From: Nymphalis io
Taxonomy: Eukaryota; Arthropoda; Insecta; Lepidoptera; Nymphalidae
NCBI RefSeq assembly: GCF_905147045.1
Contig: NC_065895.1
Span: forward strand, 12,467,001 to 12,531,000
DNA length: 64,000 nucleotides
Direction of reading: 5' to 3'
Made by a program: the position numbers and the translations under genes. The notes under the pieces are model-generated. The model was not told the origin of the DNA, searched no databases, and saw only the letters and a program-made list of their open reading frames with translations. How positions within the stretch are numbered: position 1 is the first letter of the stretch; every line of letters begins with the position of its first letter. Positions 51,101 to 62,165 of the stretch are shown in pieces.

Positions 51101-54100
51101 CAAGTTGAGTATTTAAATGATTACACACAAATCAAAATTAAAAACAGCTACTGTTCAAACTATTACCGCCAGTATAGTGGCAAGAATGCTAGCGTTATCC
51201 CATAAAATGATCCCATACGTTATCCCATAAAATCACAATTCCATTTCTCTGGGTGAAAATGAACCAAAACCAGTAAACCAGTGGTGGTATTGGATTTTAA
51301 TAGTCGAATACATAATACGAAAATCGCTCTTCGGATTTCGTTATTTATTATATAAGTGTGTTGTGATATATCTTCAAATAATATACATCTCTAATCCCGA
51401 GAATGAAGTTTTAATATCCAAAAAATAAAGGAGCTACTCCCAAATAATTTGTCACTGTTAATTATTTACTTTGGAGAGAATTATTAACCATTCCTAAAGC
51501 CAATAATTGGTCACCAATCTTGTTTGGAACTAAGAACTTTTTTTTTATAGTATAGGAAGGCGTACGAGCATATGGGCAACTTGATGGTAAGTGGTCACCA
51601 ACGCCCATACACATTGGCATTGTAAGAAATGTTAACCATCGCTTACATCACCAATGCGCCACCAACCTTGGGAACTAAGATGTTATGTCCCTTGTGCCTG
51701 TAATTACACTGGCTCACTCACCCTTCAAACCGGAACACAACAATACCAAGTACTGCTGTGCCCTTACGCCTAAAATAGTTAGTGAAATTAAGAGTTCACC
51801 GTCTATTTTTCGGATTGAAAACAACAAAATCAAGTATTGTGATTTAGTGATAGAATAATTAATGAGTGGATGACACCAACTCACGCGCTAACAAAAATCC
51901 CAGTTTACACATCAACTACAAGACCTTGTCGCATATTACTTACGTATAGCATTCTCCCGTTCCCTCATAGACTGTTCTAGAAACAGCTTCGACTTTTTTG
52001 GTATGAGCCATGGCTTCTGTCCAACGGTCACACTAATAGACGGTTCGATTCCGGCTGCGTGAGTGTTGAAGTCCGCGGTTCGTTTAAGGATTTTCAACAT
52101 TAAGTTGCCATCTGAAAGTTAAAAAAAAAGAGATATTTTTTGTTATTATTAAGCCCGTAAGTTACCTGTAGCTTACACCAGAAGCATTCCAGGTGCCAGC
52201 TAGTGCGAGATACTAGTACTTTTTTACGCAGTGGAAACCTTCATAAAGGTACCCAGCTCCCATGGGGGGGGCGGAACTGGGTTATGTAGGATTATTACCC
52301 ACTAAAACCACTGCAATGGCCGTCCTCGGCACGGATTGGAGAGGCTGCGGGATCGTGTTGATATAACGCATCCGCGGCCTCTCCCGTGCTGCTCGGCGGA
52401 GCTCTCCTCAGGGGGCGAAGGTAAAGTATAGTATATATATAGTAAAAAAAAATAAAAGTTAAATTACTGGTCTTATTTTTTCACGCTCACCTTTTCCTAG
52501 GTTTTATTATACGAGTAATTAAATATGGCGTATATTATAAAAAAATATAAAATTGTCACCTACTTGCAGTTACGATGGTGAAAACATGTTCCTCTTGACC
52601 AAGTTGTCCAAACTTCATCACCGATACTACATCTGATAAATATATAAAAGTTACATTATGAAGGTCATTTACCGGATGAAGTAAAAAAAAATATGTGTAT
52701 GAATGCTCGCTAAGCTGGTTCTGAACGTACACTTTGCATGATAAATAGAGATAAATAAAATATTTTAATCGACTTCTATTCGTTCATGACCTGTTCATCC
52801 GATTGAATTAAAATCACGCAAAGCGTGCGGGGAAATCATTTACAACAAAATTTACATTGCAACGCATGCATAGCAAGTGCATTGCATTACATAACATCAA
52901 TAAGATTAATTAATACAATTAATGAGGAAGTATACATTATTATTTGACAACGGACCTCTTATAAATATGGTATCCCTCCGAGCCTTCCCCTCGTACAGAT
53001 GAACGTGCCCAGAGTTCAACGCTACGGCCGTCAAAGTCACACCCAAATGCATTAACGGTAAAAGAGTCATCGCTACTGGACGATGTTCCAGCGATATGGA
53101 CCATACTTTTTTACCCTTAAAAAAAGTCACAAAGAAATAACATGATATTCTACCGCTTAACGCAATACTCAGTATTGTTGCGTTCCGATTTGAAGGATGA
53201 GTGAGCCAGTAACTACATGCACAAGGGACATAACATCTTCGCTCCCAAGATTGGTGGTGCATTGGCGATGTAAGGATTGGTTAAAAATAATGTCCTCAAG
53301 ACCGATTTCAGCCATGGCAGCCAATTTCAAGAGAGATTAGCCAACTACGCAGGAGATATTATAATGCACAAGTGTGTGCGCAAACACAGGTGCACTCTCT
53401 ATTCCCTAACTCTCATAATCCGATGGGACGGCAATCCGACACGACCGAAAAGAGTTCAGGCGCAGGACCAACGGCTTTACGGGCTTTCCGAGGCACGGGA
53501 GTGTACACACTCCCAACTTCCAGACTCCGGGCTGCTACTGAGCATTTTCTGACAGAAAAACCCAATAACTTTTTATTGTTACCTGACCTGGGAATTGAAC
53601 CCAGGACCTCCGGATCTGCGGCCTTACATCAAGCCACTAGACCAACGAGTAAAGTTAAGTTAATATTTCTTACATCGCCAGTGTCTATGGACGATGATGA
53701 CTACTTAACATCAGGTTGCCCATTGGCCCGTCCACCTACCTATAACATTATAGCGCCAAGGTCTATTGGCGATGATGACCATTTATTATCAGGACTAATG
53801 GACCAGCCAGTCTGCCCACATATTTTATTTAAATAAACCACGAGGGTGATACTGTATTGAGGGTGACAATTCAACGACCATTATATTTAAAATAATTTTT
53901 ATAAATCAGTAAAACGTTTTAAAAAAACGAATTCTATATGGAAAAATTTGAGCTCTTACCCTCTACACATACTTCCCTTATAGGCATATATATACTCGTA
54001 CATACATATATATATATGTGTAAGCCCAATACAACAAGACATAACTTTACATAGTATATTGGTAGTGGTATTATTAGTGGTAATGGTGGTAGAAATATAT

Positions 54101-57100
54101 CGTTATTATTGCGGGCGCAAGCAGCAGACATATTAGACTTTAATAGATACCTTTCTGCTGTAGCATGCCAAGGTGCCATCGGTGGATATGACCATCACGC
54201 TGTTATCTGACGTCATCACTTCTATGGTGACGATGTTGTCATCCGTATTGAACAAGATACGACCCTCTTTCCACTCTCTTTTCAATAAACAGACCGATTT
54301 TTCTCTGAAATACCAAAGAACTTACATTTTATTGCAAACAGATAATTTAATAACATGTTTTGCGAGCTATTTATAAATCAAGCGTGCATAAATATTATTA
54401 TTAATAACAATAAACTTTTTTATATTCTAATCAAGAAATATTCAACCCAGGACACGTTTTACACATTAGCATGTCAGCACTATAAAATGTTATATGTGTG
54501 GTAACTCTATTTCTTGATTCCTGTTAGAATCGTTTTTTTTATTAAAATTAAAAGCCTTTTTGCTCCAAAAAGAGCAGTGAAACATATTCTTACTAAAATT
54601 ATAAATGTAATGGTGAGTTTTTTCTTACATTGTTATGTCTAAACTACTCAACTTTGCTACGAAATTTTAGCAACACGTCGTCAGAGGTACGGAAAAGGAC
54701 ATAGGGTATCTATCACCTACCTCCCTTTCCGTGGGAGGAAACTAGTAATTCGTATATCATAACTAGATAAGCTACCGGCTAATAAACCTATATATTTTTC
54801 TTTAGATTATATATTATTAACGAAAACATCCAACAAGAAATATAAAAATTCCAAATTTTGGTGATATGGTGGACTAAGAGATTTGACGTACGAGATTTAA
54901 AAGAGATTTACAAATTTTATTTGTGTGTAATATTCATGCAATATCTAGGGTGCCAATAAAAACAAACAAACGTGCGTATTTGTAGATTCACCTCGTAGCT
55001 ACCGTTATTCGGTAGTCAACATTATACAGGCCTGTTGCTACTATCTGATACGGAGTTTTCTTGACTGTGCATAACTTTGCCTGTGTTACATGTATAAAGA
55101 TTTCATGTTTAGACAATTACAGCCTATTTTATAATTTACAGAAATATTATAATAATTAATATGTTAATTTTTAAGAAGTATTTATTAATTATATAAATAG
55201 ATAAAAAACATAGACTAAATAAATTAAATTATGCGCAAAGTAATTTGTCCGGACAGGAATTTGCCAGGACGTGCCAGGAGGCTGATAGAATACGACACAT
55301 TGGTCGAGTCTAGACTCCAAAGTATCGAACATCGACGTGTGGTTGCATCACTTTCAGTCTTCTAATGTACCCGACATTTGGGAGAATGTGCGCAGGAATT
55401 ACATGAACTAATTCCTTCCGGCCCCTTTTACTATCGAACGGCCAGGCAAACGCGAACAAAGCGCCATAGGTACACTGGCGCTTTGAATCCACATTCATCA
55501 TTCGGACTGCGGAATGTGAAACTGTGGAATGCTTTGCCTGAGTCCGTATCTCCTGATAGGTACAACGTTGTTGTCTTCAAAACCAGAGTGAACAGGTTAC
55601 TTTTAGGCAAGCGTGCTACATCCTAGACCGTGTCGATGCTTAAGATCAGGCAAGTCAATGCTTGCCTATTAAGTGTAAAAAAAAATATCCACAAATTACT
55701 ACACATATATAAGTAGATATTTTTAAGATCATGAGAGAAAAGTACGTCTGGCAAATTGGCTACATATGGAATACGCAAAGTGTGCGATTACAATTACGGA
55801 AACAGTCAATTGTCTAGAAGTCTTCAGGCCGGCCAACTTAAATTGCGCGTTCTTTACTAATGTAACTCATCAATGCGTTATCAAAAAAGGTTGTATATTG
55901 TGACAACTTACAATTCTAATGATACTATAAAACTTACCAAATGAATTTGTGTAAAGGTCTGTGGATCGAGCACAATTAATTCCCCATCTTCTGTACCCAC
56001 AACAAGACAGCTCATTGCATACTTGTCAACTGAGCACATTTTCAAAGTAGTCATGCAAGATATTTCCGAGAGGGTTTTCTTTGGTAATTCTGCATTATCC
56101 AAAAATTCAAGTTGCTGCTCTAAGGTCAGTTCCAGGAAATGTCTTGATTGAGAACTTAGAATTTTATGTGGCATGTTGTGCAGATTGTCTATAAGTGTGT
56201 ACACTTTCTCCTCCTTATGGTTTGCCGGATCTGTAAGCTGGATATAAGAAATTGCTTTTAATTTAAAAACAAAATATATACATAAGTGAAATATACATAT
56301 ATAATATCTTTCTAGGTATGCATGACACAGAACTAGAAATATACTATATTTCAAACCATATACTATAATTCTAAAAGTAGACCACTTCTTATTTATTGTG
56401 CACATACCACTATTATGAAACCACATCCTACCATAATATTGCTTCTCTTAGCATAATCGTTATTTCTATATATGCAGCTCAAAATATGAAAAGAAGCAAG
56501 CAACTTGGCAAGCCAGGATAAGAGATAGCTAGGTGATCATAAATTTTCCCAAAACAAGTAAATTTAACTTGTATTTTTCTATAATATAATAATAATAGTA
56601 TCCTCCCAGGATACTATTTTTATCATTTTTCACACAAAGCCATCTGATCCTAAATTAAGCTTGTACGAAGCATGTACTATGGAAACCAGACAACTGATAT
56701 ACTACATATACTAATTTTCTTTTGTAAATACATACTTATATAGATAATTACACCCAGACTCAGGACAAACAGACATGATCATGCACACAAATATCTGTCC
56801 TGGGTGGGAATCGAACCCACAACCTTCGGTGTGAAAGGCAAGCATCCACCAACCACGCCAACCGACTCATCATATAGTTTTACTTTGTTTTAAATTATTT
56901 TTCAATGATAATCAAATTTTGACCCAGGCAGTTTAATGAAAACAAAAAAAATATTAGCAATATTTTTAGCTTTGTCAAATTAGATACAATATTTGACTAT
57001 GAAAAATAAAGTAAAAATCTTTAGATATCACACTTTTAGGCTAATGCCTCTTTTCTTATTAAGTGACACATACACAAGATTTTCATCTGACATATGCAGG

Positions 57101-58128
57101 TTTCCTTACAAAGTTTGCCTTCACAACTGTGAAAACAAATTAAAACACAAAATTCTATGAAAATTTAGTGGTGCTTGCCTGGATTTAAAACCATGATAAT
57201 TGGCTTAAATTCATATGATCAAACCACTTGGCCATTACTGGCAATTTATAATATAAAATCATTAACGGAACAAAAATTAACAACCTGTTTCCAGATCTCC
57301 ATTTCACTAGAATTTAGCTCCATAGTAGGCAGATAATACTTGTAGAATAACTTTAAGTTTCTATAAATGTAAATACAAGAAGAAAATGCAACAGCTATTA
57401 GGGGTAATGTTCTTGGTGTGGAGTCACTGGAGTAGATATTTTCCACCCCTAGTGGTAAATCTGGTAGGGCAATATCAGATAGCTGCATGGCACCTTTAAA
57501 TATCTGTAAAAGTAAATAAAATGCAATGTTAAAAACATTGAATAAAAATGACTGTCCATGAAAAACAAAACATATTTTTAACTAATCAAAAATTAGTAAT
57601 AGGAATAAAAAATATCCTATAAAAAACACAATGAATATAGTAATATTTACAATAAAACAGTACAGTAACGGCCTGTGAATGTCCCACTGCTGGGCTAAGG
57701 CCTCCTCTCCCTTTTTAAGGAGAAGGTAATATTCAACAGTATTTAAATAAGAGTAAGCATATCAAATTCAGTACTAACATTTTTATGTTCTAGTATACAT
57801 TGGATTCCCAAATGGTACAAAATAAAAAAAATATATAGAGAGTTATAAATTAAATTGTTATGCAATAATCTAAAAAAAATGAAGTAAGCAAATGCAATAG
57901 TTACCAATAAATTAATGTAAACAAAAATTACATCCATAATTTCGAGAAAGATAAAATAAAAAATACCTTTAATCTCGGACCTTCATCACCTCTTCCTAAG
58001 TCACCAATAAGAAGTTTAAATTCATTATCGTTTTGTAAATCAGTGAGAGTCAAATTAGAAGGTAAAGTATTAATATCTATATCGTCCGTAGCTGCTTCAA
58101 CATCTAACCAACGGCTCATACCTCCCAT
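48116..58128 (-). CDS. BBS1: Bardet-Biedl syndrome 1 protein (BBS1), complete 11-exon gene
   Basis: BBS1 is a subunit of the BBSome, the coat complex that moves membrane proteins in and out of cilia; in insects, cilia occur in sensory neurons and sperm. The exons I assembled are 58128-57967, 57503-57285, 56237-55938, 55080-54992, 54304-54151, 53115-52956, 52632-52564, 52111-51944, 51044-50911, 48843-48709 and 48388-48116. They join in frame to 620 codons, against about 593 in human. Residues 1-54 hold the conserved start (SRWLDV, KLLIGDLG, GPRLK). Residues 55-227 carry the first beta-propeller blades (CIYIYRNLKLFYKYYLP, CLVVGTEDGELIVLDP). Later exons give GKKVWSISL, LMLKILKRTADF and MRERENAIPMHINFQ, and the last two exons give the C-terminal domain (VEGLGPVFRVTLIVENTS, LIKILLLKDGKSNPVLAATV). 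The start is the first ATG; a second Met at codon 4 is possible. Exons 6 and 9 use AAG acceptors. Introns hold SINEs and a LINE fragment. Identity is by recalled family similarity. Confidence 0.95.
49487..49640 (+). mobile_element. SINE family A, degenerate copy in BBS1 intron 9
   Basis: AGATGGCCTGGTAG, ACCTGGGCAAGCACC and GGAATAAGCTCCAAG are retained in family order. Confidence 0.55.
50052..50353 (+). mobile_element. SINE family A, near full length, in BBS1 intron 9
   Basis: GCCGAGATGGCCCAGTGG head, GGTTCAAAC B-box core and CCCAGCAGTAGGACATTTAC tail. It is antisense to BBS1. Confidence 0.87.
50525..50540 (+). repeat. Poly-G run
   Basis: About 15 consecutive G in BBS1 intron 9, next to a family C fragment. 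Runs like this are also common sequencing trouble spots. Confidence 0.85.
50570..50730 (+). mobile_element. Family C element, 3' half, in BBS1 intron 9
   Basis: CCTAAGATGTCATGTCC, CTCACCCTTCATACCGG and CAGACGGGCTTGCGCCAAGC. A run of G at about 50525-50539 precedes it. Confidence 0.65.
51538..51762 (+). mobile_element. Family C element, 3'-truncated, in BBS1 intron 8
   Basis: AGGAAGGCGTACGAGC through CAATACCAAGTACTGCTG. Confidence 0.83.
52210..52435 (+). repeat. Dispersed repeat family E, copy 3, in BBS1 intron 7
   Basis: TTTTTTACGCAGTGGAAACC, ACCCACTAAAACCACTGC and CTCTCCTCAGGGGGCGAAGG. Markedly GC-rich compared with its flanks, which suggests a recent insertion. Confidence 0.62.
53142..53282 (-). 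mobile_element. Family C fragment next to BBS1 exon 6
   Basis: Inverted middle part from ATTCTACCGCTTAACGC to GGTGGTGCATTGGCGATG. It ends about 27 bp from the exon 6 acceptor, so it lies within the usual branch-site zone. Confidence 0.72.
53290..53650 (-). mobile_element. SINE family D, near full length, in BBS1 intron 5
   Basis: Head CTCGTTGGTCTAGTGGCTTG and B box GGTTCAATTCCC on the minus strand. The body matches the 41810 copy. Confidence 0.84.
53655..53825 (-). mobile_element. Two tandem family C end fragments in BBS1 intron 5
   Basis: TCTATGGACGATGATGACTAC with CATCAGGTTGCCCATTGGC, followed by TCTATTGGCGATGATGACC with ATCAGG, are two consecutive inverted copies of the same 5' segment. 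Confidence 0.55.
54590..54765 (+). repeat. Family G repeat, diverged, in BBS1 intron 4
   Basis: CTTACATTGTTATGTCTAAAC, of which TGTCTAAACTACTCAAC is conserved, ACGAAATTTTAGCA, GAAAAGGACATAGGG and the end GAAACTAGTAA. Confidence 0.4.
55243..55685 (+). mobile_element. 5'-truncated LINE: C-terminal end of a reverse transcriptase ORF with 3'UTR and A tail
   Basis: From 55246 to the stop at 55624 one frame encodes the usual C-terminal tail of a non-LTR retrotransposon polyprotein: IEHRRVVASLSVF, CAQELHELIPSGPFYYRTAR, LRNVKLWNALPESVSPDRYN and VFKTRVNRLLLG. A single in-frame stop (TAA at 55354) breaks it. About 50 nt of 3'UTR and nine A follow. It sits in BBS1 intron 3, antisense to the gene. Jockey- or R1-like clades share this tail; the clade was not resolved. 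Confidence 0.83.
56601..56871 (-). mobile_element. tRNA-derived SINE (family B), in BBS1 intron 2
   Basis: Matches the copy at 6795-7086 along its length, including GGTTCGATTCCCACCC on the minus strand and the shared body. It lies in the same orientation as BBS1 transcription. Confidence 0.78.
57657..57727 (-). mobile_element. SINE family A, 3' tail, in BBS1 intron 1
   Basis: Inverted tail: GTAACGGCCTGTGAATG, CTGCTGGGCTAAGGCC, then an AAGGAGAAGGT end. Confidence 0.78.
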
Positions 58129-58803
58129 TATCTCTCTTTCAAATGTCTATTTCTTTATTATCATTTATATATATATATAGTTATTAGAAAAAAAATCCAT
58201 TCAAAGAGTATCTAAGCTTCAAAAAATATAATTTCATACTTTATTTTGTATTTGGTTTCCTTGACGACTATTTGACAATTTTGACAATTGATGTAATGTT
58301 TTTTAAGTTGTTCCCATTTCAAGTAAGGCAAATGATTACCACCAGACCACAATGATTTTTCGATTTATCATCTTAATTTGTAAATCCTAATTTTTAACTC
58401 AAATTAGAATTTGTTACAATTTCTTGCGTGGCAATACTAACATATTTTATGAAGTAGTTTGGCCGTGTTTTAATTATACATAAAAAACAATGTAAAAAAT
58501 ATCCAGTATTTGAAATACATTATAAATGATTTATACGCAACTTTGGGATTTAGTATTTAAGTTGAAAATCTAATCATCTATGTCAAATAGAAACCGTCGT
58601 TCTGACAATTTTATTATGACATTGACAATTATCTGCAAATGCAAACTTCCTACCGCGGCTGAGTTTTGTTATTCAGTTATGTTAAAATTGTTTTGTTAAA
58701 GTGGAGAGTTATCTATGTGTTTTTTTTTGCATTATGTTCGTAATTAACAAAAAGTTAAAAGTACTTAGTGTTAACAAACATTTGTGCAAGTTGTATAAAT
58801 GGT
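58129..58803. promoter_or_regulatory. BBS1 upstream region, possible divergent promoter
   Basis: This region lies upstream of the BBS1 start and lacks recognisable repeats, unlike its surroundings. On the plus strand an ATG at 58799-58801 is followed directly by GTAGGT, a good donor, so a divergent gene with a tiny coding first exon is possible. No matching downstream exon was found inside the window. This is inference only. Confidence 0.22.
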
Positions 58804-59136
58804 AGGTATTGTTTAAATTTTATCTCTAATTTTGTAACAGTTATTATACTCTTTGTAGTAAGCAAAAAGTATGTAATATAAAATTGAATAATTAACAATA
58901 TATCTGTAAATGTCTAACTTCTTAATTTAAATTACTTTATCTGTTTGTTAATTAATAAACATAACAATATTATGAAAAATAAGTGTTATATATACTATTT
59001 AAATTTCCGATAATCTTTAATGTCAAAATATAAACTTTGTTTATTTATTAAAGTGTATTGTATTGTATTATTATAGCAAACAATAAGCGAATGTAAACAT
59101 CAGTTTTCATGTTTTTACGAATTATTTATTGTGCAT

Positions 59137-59395
59137 TGATGACTCGTTGGTCTAGTGGCTTGATATAAGGCCGCAAATCCGGAGGTCCTGAGTTCAATTC
59201 CCAGGTCGGGCCAATAAAAAAATTATTAGGTTTTTCTGTTAGAAAATTCTCAGTAGCAGTCCGGAGTCTGGAAGTTGGAAGTGTGTTGTCTCGTGCTTTG
59301 GAAAGCATGTTAAGCCGTTGGTCCTGCGCCTGCACTCTTTTCGGTCGTGTCGGATTGCCTTCCCATCGCTTTAGGAGCTAATGCGGACTATACTG
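59137..59395 (+). mobile_element. SINE family D, 3'-truncated
   Basis: Plus-strand head GACTCGTTGGTCTAGTGGC, B box AGTTCAATTCCC, then GGTTTTTCTGTTAGAAAA and a body to about 59395. Confidence 0.82.
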
Positions 59396-60035
59396 CACGA
59401 AATCTCAAAACTAAACTAGCTTAACACCATTAAATAATGCTGTTGCTGTCTCATGTGAGACACTAAAACATAAACACCAAGACAAACATAGACACATAAA
59501 AAGCATAGAAATTCCTTCAGTACTATTATGTTAGCTTAGAAATTGTGTTCACTAGAAACATGCATTACTGTAATTTTGCAACTTTATATAGTGATTGAAA
59601 GGTTTAACATATCTTAGAGGATTCCATCAGCTTATCATTAAGTAAACAGGATGTTATAATGTTCTTAGCAATTTTAGATTGCCGTTGAAATTTATGATCA
59701 TTATAGAATATATGAACAATTTACACTTTGCTTTAAACTAAAAACTGCATATTTATGATTAAATATACTAAACTACTTTTCGTAGTGCTTAAAGAATTAT
59801 GTCTTCAAGAATATTATGTAAGAAGTTTCTTTATTAATAGTAGTATATAGGAAATTGTTTTCCTTAGTTTGTGGATTTAGTGTGTGGGCCACCAACTTAA
59901 CAAGCAAAACCTTTTCAATACAAAATTCAAGTTGAAATAAATTTAATACAAAATTTAAGTCAAATTGTTAGAGCACTTTCCGAGGTATACAAAATAAATT
60001 TACACAAGAATTGCGCAAAAGGTACATGCCACCTT

Positions 60036-60170
60036 CATTCCCGAGGTTGGTGGTGCATTGTTGATGTAAGGAATGATTAATATTTGGTACACCACAAACG
60101 TTTTTGGACTGTGGCGATCACTTAACATCAGGTGGCCCATTTGCCTGTCCACCTTTCTATAACATAAAAG
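60036..60170 (-). mobile_element. Family C element, half copy
   Basis: GAGGTTGGTGGTGCATTG to GGTGGCCCATTTGCC and CCACCTTTCTATAACATA. Confidence 0.7.
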
Positions 60171-60689
60171 CATATAAAATAAAATTTAATTGCAAAGTGC
60201 ATTCACTTTTACGTGATTTAATTACGTAATTAAAATGAGTAATAAATTTATCCTAAATAGTGATTATTTAGATATAGAGACAAAAAACTAATTTATTAAT
60301 AGTAGTGAGTGAAATTCTTTCGATAATTTTTATAAGAATATGAATGATATGTATAAAAAGTCATCTTTCTGTGCCATCCTGTTTTCAATTCAATTCTAAT
60401 GGAAGTTCAGAATTTTGCACACGTAAAGGCGGCAGTTGGTGTACCTACAGACTTAATAAACATGAAATCTACAAAAAGGTCAAAATCCGCAAACAATTAA
60501 TCATATCGAAATATTTGCTTATTTACAAAGAACGTAACACGACGGTAACGAAAAAACGACAAGTAGACGAAAACACATACGCTATTCCCGATTTTTACAC
60601 GTGTTGCAATTGTAATTAAATAACGTCTCTGAATGTCTTGCCGGTTCTTTTCTATAGAATCTTCGTTCCGAAACATTGGTAGCCATACT

Positions 60690-60860
60690 AATATTATAAA
60701 TGCGTTTTTTTGTTACACTATCACGTCTTAACTACTCAACCGATCATCATGAAATTTGGCATATACGTTGTCTGAAGCACAGAAAAGGATATGGAGGTTT
60801 TTAACGCTTCCCCTCCCCCCCCCCTTTTACACTCTTAGTCGCGGGTGGAATTTAGTTTAT
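60690..60860 (+). repeat. Family G repeat
   Basis: CTAATATTATAAATGCG, ACTACTCAACCGATCATCAT and GAAATTTGGCATATACG, then a long C run at about 60813-60825 and CGCGGGTGG. Confidence 0.45.
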
Positions 60861-61266
60861 AATCTGTGAAATCACGACTTAAAAGTGCTTCTTAGAGCAT
60901 ATTTGAATAAAGTATACGTTGATATCGATAAATCTGCAACGACAATTTAATGGTCGCCATAAAGGTTTTTCAATTAGTATTATAGTAATTACTATATAAT
61001 GAAATCGTAAGCAGCACTTAGTTAAGGATAAAGAAGTATTATTTCAAATCACGACAGTTACTTTCGCGATGACTCACGTCAGAAGGTAAAACTCGGAGAG
61101 TGGTTTCGCTAGTTTGGTTTTTATATTATTTTGTTTGCCGATTGTAGATGAAATCGTTTTGTTCGTTTTGAGTCACAAACCGGCTCACTATGGCTTAAGG
61201 CTTATATTTTCCCGAGAATACGTTATAAAGGGCTTGCGTGTGCTTTTTAATAAATACTAGTTCGGT

Positions 61267-62165
61267 ACGTCGCTGAAACTAGCCGACAGAGCTAGCCGAC
61301 AGATGACATTCCTGAGCCTAAACTTTTCTACGCGACTGTACTGTACTTTGTTGCTTATATAACTCTTGAACGCGTCGACTAAGAATCTTGAAATTTTGTA
61401 TGCAAGTTAATAAAAGATACCCAAACGATCTCGTTTACGTTTGATTACTATCTAGTAATCACAAAAATGCGGCGCAGAAATCTTAAGCATTTTTTTTTAA
61501 ATTTTCTTGCGGTAAAGGGAGCACGGTCTATTGAGCATGGCTACTATGCATATAACTCTTGAACGCGTTGACTTATAATGCATAAATGCATGCTCCCTTT
61601 ACCGCAAGAAAATTAAAAAAAAAATGCTTAAAATTTCTGCGCCGCATTTTTGTGATTACTATCTCTTTTGGGTATCTTTTATTGACTTGCATACAAAGTT
61701 TCAGGTTTCTAAGTCAACGCGTTCAAGAGTTATATGCATAGTAGCCATGCTCAATAGACCGCGCTCCCTTTACCGCAAGAAAATTTAAAAAAAATGCTTT
61801 AAATTTCTGCGCCGCATTTTTGTGATTACTATCTCTTTTGGGTATCTTTTATTGACTTGCATACAAAGTTTCAGGTTTCTAAGTCAACGCGTTCAAGAGT
61901 TATATGCATAGTAGCCATGCTCAATAGACCGCGCTCCCTTTACCGCAAGAAAATTTAAAAAAAATGCTTTAAATTTCTGCGCCGCATTTTTGTGATAACT
62001 ATCTCTTTTGGGTATCTTTTATTGACTTGCATACAAAATTTCAAGATTCTTAGTCAACGCGTTCAAGAGTTATATAAGCAACAAAGTACAGTACAGTCGC
62101 GTAGAAAAGTTTAGGCTCAGGAATGTCATCTTTCGGCTAGCTCTGTCGGCTAGTTTCAGCGACGT
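61267..62165. mobile_element. Foldback (long-TIR) non-autonomous DNA transposon with internal tandem repeats
   Basis: The element starts ACGTCGCTGAAACTAG and ends with its inverse. Both arms are nearly identical for about 160 bp and then continue with small insertions to about 300 bp. They contain CTAGCCGACAGAGCTAGCC, a GTACTGTACTTTG stretch and AACTCTTGAACGCGT. The middle and right part carry a unit of about 170 bp starting GCTCCCTTTACCGCAAGAAA at 61592, 61763 and 61933; the left arm holds an inverted copy. AGTTCGGT flanks both ends (61259-61266 and 62166-62173), which fits an 8-bp target site duplication as in hAT-type elements. No transposase frame is present. The superfamily is an inference from the duplication length. 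Confidence 0.85.
61592..62100. repeat. Tandem repeat of about 170 bp, three partial or complete units, inside the foldback element
   Basis: The spacing of the repeated GCTCCCTTTACCGC is 171 and 170 bp. Each unit contains TTCTGCGCCGCATTTTTGTG, then CTCTTTTGGGTATCTTTTATTG, whose first part is CTCTTTTGGGTATC, and then CAACGCGTTCAAGAGTT. Units 2 and 3 are almost identical, pointing to recent unequal exchange or replication slippage. Confidence 0.85.

Noticed and set aside
53372..53836. 154-codon open frame on the plus strand
   Set aside because: It runs through a family D SINE and two family C fragments in BBS1 intron 5; the frame is fortuitous.
59140..59215. Possible tRNA gene with TGGTCTAGTGG and GTTCAATTCC
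   Set aside because: It continues into the family D SINE body, repeated at five other places in the window.
60344..60619. 91-codon open frame on the plus strand
   Set aside because: No recognisable domain and no splice partners; weak evidence compared with its AT-rich background.
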